Shown piece after piece: positions 16,429-25,059 of a stretch of DNA of 64,000 nucleotides. The notes below the pieces were generated by a model. The model saw nothing but the letters and a program-made list of their open reading frames with translations, ran no database searches and was not told the origin of the DNA. Location of the stretch: assembly GCA_900545005.1 (NCBI GenBank), contig UQXO01000004.1, forward strand, positions 1-64,000, given 5' to 3'. Position numbers and translations under genes: made by a program. The stretch's first letter is position 1, and every line of letters starts with the position of its first letter. Origin of the DNA: an uncultured Mycoplasmatota bacterium (GTDB lineage: Bacteria > Bacillota_I > Bacilli_A > RF39 > UBA660).

Positions 16429-18084
16429 ATGGGTTATATTAATATGAAGAAATTTAATAAAGATAAGTATTTAATGAAATTAAAATTTAAGAAGTATAAG
16501 AGATACTTATATATAGGAATACCTTGTCTCTTAGTATTATTAGCAGGAATATATTTTGCTTATTCAAAGTTTAGTGTCTTTAAAGAGGAAGAAGTAGTAA
16601 GAACTACGGTAGGAGATTTTATCTCTGGAGATATAGTTATTACCCCTTATATAGATGGAGAATACTCTAAGACTATACCTGGTAAGAATGATGGTTATGT
16701 AGTAGAAAAAATAGTTTGTGATAATGATGCTTCTGCTAGTTGGGATAATGATTCTTGGGGAATAATGGTTACTAACTTAACTAAGAGAACAAAGTGCAAT
16801 GTGTATTTTAAGAAGTACAATCCTGTTGATAAAGTTATTGCTCAATTGGATACAAGCGGTAAGTGTCCAACTATCAATAGTGATGGGACAGTTAATGTTA
16901 CTAAAGAAGAGACAACAGATGGTTATGTTTGTAGTGCTCCGGATGCTTATGGAACTAGTTATTATTATAGGGGCAATGTTACTAATAACTATGTAAAGTT
17001 TGCTGATAAGTATTGGCGTATTATCCGTATTAATGGCGATGGTACAGTTCGTGTAATCTATGATGGAACCTCTGCTCATGCTAATGGTAAAAGTAGTACG
17101 GATAGACAAATCGGCACTTCCGCATTTAATAATTATTGGAAGAAAGATAATGTCCAAGAAGCTACTAATTCACTTGTTTATTATGATAATGCTGGTGTTG
17201 GCTATATGTATGGTAATCGTGATGCGATAGTAGAAGCTACTGAGTATTATTCAACAATTGGTTTTACAAATACAAATAATTATTTTATAGCTAAAGAGTA
17301 TACATATGATGCGACAACTGACAGATTTACTTTAAAAGATCCGATTTCCGTATCAGCTTGGACGATGACCTCAGACTATGTCGGCTATTATACTTTTGGT
17401 AGTCCAGTTGATATAACTTATAATTCGTATGTATATAAAATATTGGGGGTAACAGCAGGTGATTCAAGTACTTCCGTAAAATATGGTTATGTTAGGTATG
17501 GAACATCCAGTAAAGAAGTAGCCCAGACTAATACCAATGATTCAACCATAAAAACTTACTTAGATAATTGGTATAAAACCAATATTTCTGGTACGGAAAA
17601 TGAACAATATTTAGCAGATAATATATTCTGTAATGATCGCAGTTTTGCATCTAATAATTCTGGAACTGGAACTGAAGCGGGAGTAAGTAAAACATATTAC
17701 AATTGGTATAATTGGCATGCATCAAAGTCTAATTTAAAATGTCAACAAAAAAATGATGCTTTTACGGTAAGCGATACTACTAATGGAAATGGGGATTTGA
17801 CTTATCCAATTGGTTTAATAACGACTGATGAGACTGTACTAGCTGGTGGATGGGATGCTGACAATAAGGGTTATTACCTATATTCGGGGTCATGGTATTG
17901 GTCTTCCTCGCCGTACAGTTTTAACGGCGGCTACGCTGTCGTAGAGTTCGTGGGTTCGAGTGGTAGCGCTCACAACAACCGCTACAACGTGAACTACGCC
18001 GGCGGGGTAAGACCTGTCTTAAATTTATCAGCAGAAGTATTAAATAACGGTGATGGAAGTATGAATAATCCTTACTGTCCGTGA
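16429..18084 (+). CDS. Membrane-anchored surface protein with DGR-like variable C-terminus
   Basis: A 551-residue protein. A basic N-terminus precedes one membrane segment (YLYIGIPCLLVLLAGIYFAY, about residues 24-43), so the rest is probably outside the cell. The ectodomain has a short Cys-containing module (IVCDNDASASWDND ... KCNVYFKKY) and a C-terminal FISUMP/C-type-lectin-like fold: GSWYWSSSPY, then a variable stretch, then GVRPVLNLSAEV. The variable stretch is about 58% GC in a gene otherwise near 35%. Such domains are typical targets of diversity-generating retroelements, but no reverse transcriptase is in the window. Start could also be the ATG at 16444; neither has a strong ribosome binding site. 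Confidence 0.75.
   Translation: MGYINMKKFNKDKYLMKLKFKKYKRYLYIGIPCLLVLLAGIYFAYSKFSVFKEEEVVRTTVGDFISGDIVITPYIDGEYSKTIPGKNDGYVVEKIVCDNDASASWDNDSWGIMVTNLTKRTKCNVYFKKYNPVDKVIAQLDTSGKCPTINSDGTVNVTKEETTDGYVCSAPDAYGTSYYYRGNVTNNYVKFADKYWRIIRINGDGTVRVIYDGTSAHANGKSSTDRQIGTSAFNNYWKKDNVQEATNSLVYYDNAGVGYMYGNRDAIVEATEYYSTIGFTNTNNYFIAKEYTYDATTDRFTLKDPISVSAWTMTSDYVGYYTFGSPVDITYNSYVYKILGVTAGDSSTSVKYGYVRYGTSSKEVAQTNTNDSTIKTYLDNWYKTNISGTENEQYLADNIFCNDRSFASNNSGTGTEAGVSKTYYNWYNWHASKSNLKCQQKNDAFTVSDTTNGNGDLTYPIGLITTDETVLAGGWDADNKGYYLYSGSWYWSSSPYSFNGGYAVVEFVGSSGSAHNNRYNVNYAGGVRPVLNLSAEVLNNGDGSMNNPYCP
17905..18016 (+). other. Candidate DGR variable repeat
   Basis: A GC-rich island inside the C-terminal lectin-like domain. 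Its codons are mostly NNC with varied first and second bases: AAC, GGC, GGC, TAC, then AGC, GCT, CAC, AAC, AAC, CGC, TAC, AAC, then AAC, TAC, GCC, GGC. This is what adenine-directed mutagenesis of a template full of AAC codons yields. It ends in a GC-rich run (GCCGGCGGGG) before the conserved RPV codons, where an initiation-of-homing site usually lies. No matching template repeat was seen elsewhere in the window. Confidence 0.6.
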
Positions 18085-18136
18085 AAATTTAGTAGAGAAA
18101 TAGAGACCTCATCAAGATCTCTTTGCTAAGTATATT

Positions 18137-18178
18137 AAAAGACTGTTGTGAATTTATAAACATTCACAGCAGTCTTTT
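18137..18178. terminator. Bidirectional terminator
   Basis: AAAAGACTGTTGTGAAT (18137-18153) pairs with ATTCACAGCAGTCTTTT (18162-18178), with one T-G style wobble. A and T runs on both sides let it end both the variable-protein gene (+) and rnhC (-). Confidence 0.85.
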
Positions 18179-18182
18179 CTTG

Positions 18183-19115
18183 TTATAGAGCAGTTATCTT
18201 CTCTGTATTTTTAAAATTCCATTTAACATAATGTTTTAGATATTCTGGGCCTTTTTCCTCTAAGATTTTCTTAGCTAGAGCATCTACACCGGAATTAGCT
18301 CCTAGTAAAACTTTAGTACCTAATTCTTCACTCATCTTCTTCATAGCTTTTAAAAAGACATAACGACAGATGATAGAGGCAGCTGCTACTGATAAGACTT
18401 GGTCTTCAGCCTTCGTCATAAAAGTAACATTAGTAATCTTTTCCGGTGCTTTGCTTATATGTTCATAAAACTTCTTGGGATAAACAAATTGATCAATAAC
18501 AATCGCATCATAAGAATAATTATCTTTCTTTATAAGAGTAGTTAAAACCTTATTATGTAAAATAGCCTTAATCTTATTCATATTCTTATCTTCTTCTGGT
18601 AACTTATTATAAGTATCATTATCTAGGATATAAGTAACATAAGGAATTCTCTTAATAATAAGAGGAGCAATTTCCATAATCTTATCATCTGTTAACTTCT
18701 TACTATCTCTGACCCCTAAATCCGTTAGAAAACTAATATTTTCCTTAGATACATAAGTAGCACTGACAACAATGGGACCAAAATAATCACCAGTACCAAC
18801 TTCATCAGAACCAATTGTCGCCATATTATAATATTTCTTTGTCGGAATATTATCTTTATTCTTCGTTTTTTCTTTACCGGTAGTATCAATGTACCGATTA
18901 TTTTTAATCCGTTCTTGTTCAATCCATAAAGATGCCTCAATATCGGCACTTATTCCTTGAAACATAATTTTACCAGACTCATAAAGAGTAACCGTTGTAT
19001 CATAATTTTTAACCTGGAATACTGCATAGGGTGGTGTTTTCATCGGCATATACTTTTCATAATACTTTGTCACAACCGGAATTAGATTAGAACTTAACTT
19101 AAAACAAATAGTCAT
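18183..19115 (-). CDS. rnhC: Ribonuclease HIII
   Basis: A 310-residue RNase HIII, which removes RNA from RNA-DNA hybrids. The N-terminal TBP-like substrate-binding domain (about residues 1-85) is followed by the catalytic domain opening IGSDEVGTGDYFGP, containing the first Asp and Glu; VRDSKKLTDDKI and AASIICRYVFLKAM follow the RNase HII/HIII pattern. ATG at 19115 follows GTGAGGTTTAAT; the in-frame GTG at 19127 lies within that site. Encoded against its neighbours, divergent from cvpA. Confidence 0.94.
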   Translation of the reverse strand: MTICFKLSSNLIPVVTKYYEKYMPMKTPPYAVFQVKNYDTTVTLYESGKIMFQGISADIEASLWIEQERIKNNRYIDTTGKEKTKNKDNIPTKKYYNMATIGSDEVGTGDYFGPIVVSATYVSKENISFLTDLGVRDSKKLTDDKIMEIAPLIIKRIPYVTYILDNDTYNKLPEEDKNMNKIKAILHNKVLTTLIKKDNYSYDAIVIDQFVYPKKFYEHISKAPEKITNVTFMTKAEDQVLSVAAASIICRYVFLKAMKKMSEELGTKVLLGANSGVDALAKKILEEKGPEYLKHYVKWNFKNTEKITAL

Positions 19116-19203
19116 ATTAAACCTCACTTACTAAAAAAATTTTAGCATATTTATCTTTCTTTTTCAAATTAATTAGTATATACTTAAAGTAGGAAGTGAT
19201 TTT

Positions 19204-19917
19204 ATGATAAGTATAGTAGATAGTATCATTTTAATTCTCTTATTATTTGGAGCCATAATTGGTTTTAAGACGGGGGTTATTAAAAGTGCTGTCTCATTTT
19301 TAGGAACTATTTTAATTATTTATTTAGCATTTGTCTTAAAGAATCCTATCTCCGAATTTATGTATCTACATTTACCATTTTTTAATTTTTCGGGAGACTT
19401 AGCAGGCGTTACTGTCCTTAATATTCTTATTTATGAAGGACTTGCTTTTCTTATTTGTTTTGCTATCTTAGAAATATTATTAAAAGTTGTAGTTTTTGCG
19501 AGTGGAATATTAGAAAAAATCTTAAGACTAACTATTGTCTTTGGACTATTCTCCAAGATTCTAGGGCTTATCTTTGGCTTTATAGAATATTATTGTATTA
19601 TTTTTACTGGTTTATTTCTAATCTCTATTTTTAATCCTTCTACTACTGTTATTAAGGATTCTAAATTAGCTAGTAGTATTTTAAATAATACGCCGGTTTT
19701 AAAGAGCACTTTTGCGGGTCCTAAAGCTGCGATTGATGAGATTCTTGAACTTCAAAATACTTATAAAGATGATAAGACAGGATATAACGAAGCCGCTTTT
19801 AGTATTCTAATTAAATATAATATTATTACTAAAAATCAAGCTGAAAAATTAATAAATACAAAAAAGATTGATATTAAAAATCCCTATGCTATAATAGGAA
19901 GTACCAAGGAGAATTAA
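19204..19917 (+). CDS. CvpA family membrane protein
   Basis: A 237-residue protein with four hydrophobic segments (about 4-35, 60-90, 100-120 and 125-150), beginning VDSIILILLLFGAIIGFKTGVIKSA, the usual CvpA/DedE opening with the G-x-x-x-G-F-x-x-G pattern. CvpA-like proteins are inner-membrane proteins tied to colicin V export in E. coli and envelope homeostasis elsewhere. The C-terminal 80 residues are hydrophilic. GGAAGTGATTTT precedes the ATG. trxA starts one base after the stop, so the two form an operon. Confidence 0.85.
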   Translation: MISIVDSIILILLLFGAIIGFKTGVIKSAVSFLGTILIIYLAFVLKNPISEFMYLHLPFFNFSGDLAGVTVLNILIYEGLAFLICFAILEILLKVVVFASGILEKILRLTIVFGLFSKILGLIFGFIEYYCIIFTGLFLISIFNPSTTVIKDSKLASSILNNTPVLKSTFAGPKAAIDEILELQNTYKDDKTGYNEAAFSILIKYNIITKNQAEKLINTKKIDIKNPYAIIGSTKEN

Positions 19918-19918
19918 A

Positions 19919-20203
19919 ATGATTAAGTATTTAGAAGACAATGATTTAGATAGTAAATTAAAAGATAAAAAAATTTTAGTAGACTTTTATGCTGATTGGT
20001 GTGGACCTTGTAAGATGTTAGGAACCATTCTAGAAGAAATGGACTTTCCTATCTTAAAGATTAATGTCGATAAGTTTCCTGAGCTGGCTCGGCAATTTGG
20101 GGTTATGTCTATTCCCACCATTATTCTTTTTGATAATGGTAAGGAAATTAAGAAAAATATTGGTTTCTTAAGTAAAAATGAATTAGAAGAGTTCTTAAAA
20201 TGA
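19919..20203 (+). CDS. trxA: Thioredoxin
   Basis: A 94-residue thioredoxin, slightly short of the usual 104. The redox motif WCGPCK is at residues 28-33 within LVDFYADWCGPCKML, and the cis-Pro loop MSIPTIILFDNG follows, with the final GFLSKNELEEFL helix. It reduces protein disulfides in the cytosol. AAGGAGAATTAAA overlaps the cvpA stop region and gives the ribosome binding site. Co-transcribed with cvpA; a terminator follows immediately. Confidence 0.93.
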   Translation: MIKYLEDNDLDSKLKDKKILVDFYADWCGPCKMLGTILEEMDFPILKINVDKFPELARQFGVMSIPTIILFDNGKEIKKNIGFLSKNELEEFLK

Positions 20204-20247
20204 AAAGTTCTTATAAGTCTATTTATAAAGACTAAAGAACTTTTTTT
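20204..20247 (+). terminator. Terminator after trxA
   Basis: AAAGTTCTT pairs with AAGAACTTT, and an inner AGTC pairs with GACT, followed by seven T residues. Confidence 0.85.
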
Positions 20248-20562
20248 CTATAATAAACCCTTTTAAAAATAATCAAACCTTCTTAAATACTTTAAGTCAT
20301 ATTTTTTATAAAAAAGCCGTACATGACTCTCAATTTGGCATCTTGAAAAAAAATTTTAAAAATTATAAAAAAAACCTAGACAAAAGAAAAAAGCAATGTT
20401 ATTATCTAAACGTGTGTCTGGAGGAATGCATTAAAATACAATGACTATATTAATAACAACTATATATACTTTGGATGTAATTTAAGATGATAAATAGATG
20501 GATAAGAGACTTTAAATTTTAAAAGAATAATTAATGCCGGTAGAACTATCAGAATAAATTCT
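20248..20562. other. AT-rich intergenic stretch with one promoter-like site
   Basis: No recognisable gene. TAGACA (20377-20382), a 17-bp spacer and TATTAT (20400-20405) could start a + strand transcript; about 15 bases on comes TCTGGAGGAATG, but the ATG opens only a two-codon frame (ATG CAT TAA). A small RNA or leader peptide is possible; no known RNA family was recognised. Confidence 0.35.
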
Positions 20563-20589
20563 AGGAAAAAAATCATCCAGGGGATGATT
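20563..20589 (-). terminator. Terminator of the DUF2624 gene
   Basis: Read on the minus strand, AATCATC-CCCTG-GATGATT is a perfect 7-bp hairpin followed by a T run, 34 bases after the DUF2624-like stop. Confidence 0.7.
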
Positions 20590-20622
20590 AAAATTAAACC
20601 TCTATAGGACATCTAAGTTTTA

Positions 20623-20898
20623 CTACCTAAATAATCTACCGTACTTATTTTTATATAGAAGAAGATTATCTTTAATTTTCCTGAAATTCTCGGGACTAAA
20701 ATTATCTTTATACTTATCAAGGATACTAATATCTTGGTTTTTTAGAAGACTATACCAGTTTGATCTTAAGAAACTTAAAATAAACTGGGCTTCCTCATTC
20801 GAAAGATTAATATTACTCTTACTAGCAAAAGTAAAAATATCATTTAAAGATAACTTATTTATGGTACTCTCTACTAAATTATACAAAATATCACCCAC
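20623..20898 (-). CDS. DUF2624-like small protein
   Basis: A 91-residue, soluble helical protein. The order INKLSLNDIFTFASKSNINLSNEEAQFILSFLR resembles the Bacillus YqfT/DUF2624 pattern (IN..T..ELL.YA......I.EAQA..I...LR). That family has no known function and in Bacillus lies near nfo and yqfS. Here it stands alone against the main direction, diverging from the penicillin-binding protein gene with about 50 bases between the starts. Confidence 0.6.
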   Translation of the reverse strand: MGDILYNLVESTINKLSLNDIFTFASKSNINLSNEEAQFILSFLRSNWYSLLKNQDISILDKYKDNFSPENFRKIKDNLLLYKNKYGRLFR

Positions 20899-20949
20899 TT
20901 AATTGTATGAATTAAAAAGAATTTGTAATACTAAATAATGGTGGATTTT

Positions 20950-22836
20950 ATGAAAAAAAAGATGTTCTTAATAACTGTAGTTATTCTCATCTTTAGTCTT
21001 TTTTCCTATAGACTTTATACTTTAAGAATTAAAAATCATGATTATTACTTAAATCTTTATGAAGAGAAGACTACTAAATATCTTTATGGCTTGCCAAACT
21101 ATCGGGGGCGAATCCTAGATAGTAACGGTAAAATTCTCGTAGATAATAAGAAAGTCAATATTATTACATATCGTCTTATTAATAATCCTAGTACCGATTA
21201 CTTAATTAATCTAGCTTATAAATTAATTAATATTCTTAATTTGACTGAGGAAGCTTCTAAAGACGAATTAAAGAAGTATTACCTTTTAACTGAAAATACT
21301 AATTACTTATTAACTTCTAAAGATAAGGATAATCTTAAATATCGGAAAGTTACCGATACCCAGATAGAGAAAATTAAATACGAAAGAATAGATAAAGAAT
21401 TAGAAAAGTATACTCTTAAAGATAGAATAGCTATTCACACTTTTTATTTATTAACCGATGGTTATTATTATGACACGAAAGTTATAACTAAAAGGGTTTC
21501 TGATAATTTATGTCTGCAAATTACTGAGTATAATTTAACTGGACTTACTTGCGAATATATCTATGAAAGGGATAATCTTTATAATATTATTCCGAGTATC
21601 ATAGGAAGAGTAGGTTCTATAAAAAAAGAAGATAAAGATACTTATTTAGAAAAAGGGTATCTTAGTACTGATTTGGTTGGTCTATCAGGATTAGAACTCT
21701 TTTATGAGAATATGCTACATGGTAAAAGAGATAAATATATCATTAAGAGTGATAATACCCTAGAATTAGTAGAACAGGGATCTTTTGGAGATGATTTAGT
21801 CTTAAATATAGATTTAGACTTAGAATTAAAACTCTTAGAAATTCAAAAGAATAATATGATTAAAGTAAAGAAATTAAAAAATACCCAATATTTTGATACT
21901 AATTATACTATCTTAAGTAATCCTAAGACCGGAGAAATCTTAGCACTAAGTGGGTTAAAATATCAGAATAATACTTTTTCTGATGTCTCTAGTAATATTA
22001 TTCTTACTAGTTATACTGTGGGTTCTGTTATTAAAGGAGCTTCTAATACCGTCGGATATTTAAATAATGCTATTGATATTAATAAGTCCTATAAAGATTC
22101 TTGTATTAAAATTTATAAAGTCCCCAAGAAATGTTCTTATAAAGAATTAGGTTATCTAAATGATATAACAGCTCTTAAGCATTCTAGTAATTATTATCAG
22201 TTTATGACTGCTATAAAAGTTTTAGGAAAGAAATATTCTTATAATATGGACTTAGAAGTAACATTAGATGATTTTAATAAGTATCGGCGTGTTTTTTCAA
22301 CATTTGGCCTAGGTAGTTCCACTGGTATTGATTTTTCCAAAGAAAATACGGGTATTAAAGGAAATAAGATTGCTAGTGACTTATATCTTAATTTAGCTAT
22401 TGGTCAATATGATACTTATACCCCTTTACAAATTTTAAACTATATTAATACGATTGCTAACAATGGTACTAGAATGGCTCTTTCTTTTAAAAAAGGAGAA
22501 CCTAAAGAATTAAATAAAGTTTCTTTAGAACCTAAATACCTAAAAAGAATTCAAGAAGGTTTTTATGAAGTAGTTAACGGGGGAACAGCCAATAACTTTA
22601 TTAATAAAAAATACCATGCCGCTGGTAAAACCGGTACTGCCCAAAACTACTATGCCCCCGGTATTACAACCATTAATACCACTTTTGCATCTTACTTTCC
22701 TTTTGCGGACCCTAAATATTCCTTAGTAGTATTAAATCCTAATATCTCTGTGGAAGGTGCTAAAGTAAAATATAACGCCCCTTTACATCGCTTAATAAGT
22801 ACCGAAATTACGAATTATTTGTTTGCAAAACCATAA
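20950..22836 (+). CDS. Class B penicillin-binding protein, PBP2/MrdA-like
   Basis: A 628-residue transpeptidase. One membrane anchor at the N-terminus (residues 3-20), then the dimerisation domain with the R-G-x-I-x-D motif (NYRGRILDSNGKIL), then the transpeptidase domain with SVIK (Ser359-Lys362), SSN (412-414) and KTGTAQ (Lys560). It cross-links peptidoglycan, probably for elongation or sporulation. The ATG at 20950 follows GGTGG; the in-frame ATG at 20938 is 3 bases before that site. The catalytic core is intact, but the sequence around it is diverged. A second class B PBP lies at 25349. Confidence 0.88.
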   Translation: MKKKMFLITVVILIFSLFSYRLYTLRIKNHDYYLNLYEEKTTKYLYGLPNYRGRILDSNGKILVDNKKVNIITYRLINNPSTDYLINLAYKLINILNLTEEASKDELKKYYLLTENTNYLLTSKDKDNLKYRKVTDTQIEKIKYERIDKELEKYTLKDRIAIHTFYLLTDGYYYDTKVITKRVSDNLCLQITEYNLTGLTCEYIYERDNLYNIIPSIIGRVGSIKKEDKDTYLEKGYLSTDLVGLSGLELFYENMLHGKRDKYIIKSDNTLELVEQGSFGDDLVLNIDLDLELKLLEIQKNNMIKVKKLKNTQYFDTNYTILSNPKTGEILALSGLKYQNNTFSDVSSNIILTSYTVGSVIKGASNTVGYLNNAIDINKSYKDSCIKIYKVPKKCSYKELGYLNDITALKHSSNYYQFMTAIKVLGKKYSYNMDLEVTLDDFNKYRRVFSTFGLGSSTGIDFSKENTGIKGNKIASDLYLNLAIGQYDTYTPLQILNYINTIANNGTRMALSFKKGEPKELNKVSLEPKYLKRIQEGFYEVVNGGTANNFINKKYHAAGKTGTAQNYYAPGITTINTTFASYFPFADPKYSLVVLNPNISVEGAKVKYNAPLHRLISTEITNYLFAKP

Positions 22837-22880
22837 AAGTATGATAAAATACTTAAGAGTGATGCAAAGGAGGGATACTT

Positions 22881-23045
22881 ATGGCTAAAAATGAAAATAG
22901 AAATTATGTTACTTTAGCATGCCAAGAATGTAAGCATGAAAATTATACTACAAGTAAAAATAAGAAAAATACTCCAGAAAAGTTAGAAACTAAAAAATAT
23001 TGTAGTAATTGTGGCAGAAAAACAACTCATAAAGAGAAAAAATAA
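22881..23045 (+). CDS. rpmG: 50S ribosomal protein L33
   Basis: A 54-residue L33. It has both zinc-ribbon pairs, LACQECKHENY near residues 13-22 and KKYCSNCGRKTTHKE at 38-52, i.e. the Zn-binding (C+) form, and the usual basic, short layout. AAAGGAGGG precedes the ATG. A promoter TTGCAA-16 bp-TAAAAT overlaps the end of the PBP gene. efp follows 19 bases later, so the two probably form a small operon. Confidence 0.93.
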   Translation: MAKNENRNYVTLACQECKHENYTTSKNKKNTPEKLETKKYCSNCGRKTTHKEKK

Positions 23046-23064
23046 TTAAAGAAAGGCTTATATT

Positions 23065-23625
23065 ATGAATATCAACATTAACGATATTAAAAACGGCATG
23101 ACTATCATCATGGATGGTAAATTATGTCAAATAGTTGAATTTCAACATGTAAAACCAGGTAAAGGTGCTGCCTTCGTTAAGATTAAGTTAAGAAACTTGA
23201 AAACTGGTTCGATTGTTGAAGATACTTACAATACTAATATTAAAGTAGAAAAAGCCCATATTGATAGAAAACCTATGCAATACTTATATAGTACTGGGGA
23301 CAATTATGTATTTATGGATACCGCTACTTATGAACAAATTGAAGTACCAGCTAGTAAACTAGAAGAAGAAAAGAAATATTTAAAAGAAAATTTAGAGATT
23401 GTTATCAATTTCTATGAAGGAGAAATAATTGGAATTGACTTACCAGAAAAGATTGAATTTGAAGTAGTTGAAACTACTGAAGCAACTAAGGGTAATACTA
23501 CTAATAATGCCTTAAAGGATGCTACTATCGAAACTGGTTATGTAGTTAAAGTGCCAATGTTTATTAATCAAGGTGAACATATTATTATTTCGACTAAAGA
23601 TGGTAAATATTCATCCAGAGCTTAA
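23065..23625 (+). CDS. efp: Elongation factor P
   Basis: A 186-residue EF-P, which helps ribosomes through polyproline stretches. Three beta-barrel domains are visible: KOW-like N-terminal domain with KPGKGAAFVK (the modifiable Lys at about residue 32), IDRKPMQYLY and MDTATYEQI in domain II, and VVKVPMFINQGEHIIISTKDGKY at the end. GAAAGG precedes the ATG. It follows rpmG closely. Length is normal. Confidence 0.97.
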   Translation: MNININDIKNGMTIIMDGKLCQIVEFQHVKPGKGAAFVKIKLRNLKTGSIVEDTYNTNIKVEKAHIDRKPMQYLYSTGDNYVFMDTATYEQIEVPASKLEEEKKYLKENLEIVINFYEGEIIGIDLPEKIEFEVVETTEATKGNTTNNALKDATIETGYVVKVPMFINQGEHIIISTKDGKYSSRA

Positions 23626-23641
23626 ATTTAAGCTCTTTTTT
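23617..23641 (+). terminator. Terminator overlapping the efp stop
   Basis: The 20-nt perfect palindrome AGAGCTTAAATTTAAGCTCT (23617-23636), followed by T residues, contains the efp stop codon. Confidence 0.85.
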
Positions 23642-23762
23642 CAAAGAAAGTAGGGGCTAAAATAATATTATTTTAAATTTAGAGGAAGCTTATAGTAAGA
23701 TTAGAAGTATCTTAACTAATTTTGAAATAGGGAGTAGTAATAATTATCAGATTAAAAGTTTA

Positions 23763-24026
23763 GTGGGGCAACCTGGTAATTTTGAGCTTAAATCAAATGA
23801 TCAGATTAGAATAGTCTTTAGTCATCTAAAAGATAATTATTATCTTTTAAAAGGCGTTTTCTTAAAGAAAGAAACCTGGGGTCAGAATGACTTTATTACA
23901 ACGTGTATGCGTCCTGAACCTAAAAAAGATGAATTAAAAATGGCTATTTTCTACTCCGAAAACCGCATCGAAGAATTACTTAATGATTTAGAGACTAAAG
24001 CCCGAACAGGAAACCGTTATCAATAA
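23763..24026 (+). CDS. Unknown small protein; true start probably upstream
   Basis: The GTG-started frame codes 87 residues with no recognised domain: KSNDQIRIVFSHLKDNYYLLKG, then a Trp-containing turn (TWGQND) and a helical C-terminus (SENRIEELLNDLETKA). No ribosome binding site precedes this GTG, while the frame is open back to 23661 and the upstream codons give a plausible helix (LNLEEAYSKIRSILTNFEI). The only starts there would be ATT or ATA-like codons, about 8 bases after GGGG. Either a rare ATT start or a 5'-broken gene. A terminator follows. Confidence 0.5.
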   Translation: MGQPGNFELKSNDQIRIVFSHLKDNYYLLKGVFLKKETWGQNDFITTCMRPEPKKDELKMAIFYSENRIEELLNDLETKARTGNRYQ

Positions 24027-24051
24027 CATAAACTGTCAAGTTACCAATTTT

Positions 24052-24077
24052 AAGCCTATTTATTAGGCTCTTTTATT
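24052..24077 (+). terminator. Terminator before rsmH
   Basis: AGCCTA-TTTAT-TAGGCT hairpin followed by CTTTTATTT. Confidence 0.7.
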
Positions 24078-24104
24078 TACAAAAAACTAAAATTATAGTA
24101 AGAT
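24076..24104 (+). promoter_or_regulatory. Promoter of the rsmH-ftsL-pbp operon
   Basis: TTTACA (24076-24081), 17-bp spacer, TAAGAT (24099-24104), 39 bases before the rsmH ATG and right after the preceding terminator. Confidence 0.6.
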
Positions 24105-24143
24105 TAACCTTAGATGAAACAAATTATAAAGGATGTGAATTTT

Positions 24144-25058
24144 ATGGAACATTATAGTGTATTGCTTAATGAAACTATAGATAATTTAAATCTTAAAGAG
24201 GATGGTATTTATGTTGATGCCACCTTAGGACTTGGGGGACACTCTAGTAAAATTTTAAGTAGTTTAACAACTGGTCACTTATATGCCTTTGATGAAGATA
24301 GTAAAGCAATTTTTTTTGCTGACGAACGTTTAAAAAAGATTGGGACCAATTATACGTTAATTAAAAGTAACTTCGTTGATTTAAAAGTTAAGTTAGCAGA
24401 ACTTGGTGTTACCAAAATTGATGGAATTGTCTTTGATTTAGGTGTTTCTTCTCCACAGATTGATGATGCTACCCGTGGCTTTAGCTTTAGTAAAGATGGT
24501 ATTCTTGATATGCGAATGGATACTGATGCCACCTTAAGTGCGGAAAAAGTCGTAAATGAGTATTCTAAAGAAGCTTTAACTGATATTTTCTTTAGTTATG
24601 GAGAAGAACCTAAGAGTAGATTGATTGCCAGTAAGATTGCATCTTCCCGTCCTATTAAAACTACTTTAGAATTAGTTAAAATAATTGAAAGGGCCGTCGG
24701 CGCTAACTACTTTTATAAGAAACATCCTGAACGTAATATCTTTCAAGCTATTAGAATTGAAGTTAATAAAGAATTATCGGTTCTAAAAGAAGTATTACCT
24801 GATGTCTTAGACCTTTTAAAACCAGAAGGAAGAGTAGCTATAATTACTTTCCATTCTCTAGAAGATCGAATTGTAAAAAAATTCTTTAAAGAAAATAGTG
24901 AAGTTAATGAATTAGTTAAAGGCTTACCAACTATTCCTGAGGCATATAAACCTAAATTAAAACTAATAACTAAAAAACCTATTTTACCTAGCACGCAAGA
25001 ACTAGCTGAGAATTCTCGTAGTAAAAGTGCAAAATTACGAGTAGCAGAAAGGATTTAA
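24144..25058 (+). CDS. rsmH: 16S rRNA m4C1402 methyltransferase RsmH
   Basis: A 304-residue SAM-dependent methyltransferase. It starts MEHYSVLLNETIDNL, then the SAM loop DATLGLGGHSSKIL (about residues 23-36), LYAFDEDSKA, DGIVFDLGVSSPQID and RVAIITFHSLEDRIVK, all RsmH hallmarks; the C-terminus ends KSAKLRVAER. ATG 24144 follows AAGGATGTGAATTTT, so the upstream in-frame ATG at 24114 is not used. It opens the usual division-gene order, but mraZ is absent before it. Confidence 0.96.
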   Translation: MEHYSVLLNETIDNLNLKEDGIYVDATLGLGGHSSKILSSLTTGHLYAFDEDSKAIFFADERLKKIGTNYTLIKSNFVDLKVKLAELGVTKIDGIVFDLGVSSPQIDDATRGFSFSKDGILDMRMDTDATLSAEKVVNEYSKEALTDIFFSYGEEPKSRLIASKIASSRPIKTTLELVKIIERAVGANYFYKKHPERNIFQAIRIEVNKELSVLKEVLPDVLDLLKPEGRVAIITFHSLEDRIVKKFFKENSEVNELVKGLPTIPEAYKPKLKLITKKPILPSTQELAENSRSKSAKLRVAERI

Positions 25059-25059
25059 A

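Noticed and set aside
16777..17157. Open frame opposite the variable surface protein
   Set aside because: Antisense shadow of the coding sequence; low complexity and no start signal.
20340..20600. Signal recognition particle or tmRNA gene in the gap after trxA
   Set aside because: None of the conserved loop motifs of these RNAs is present.
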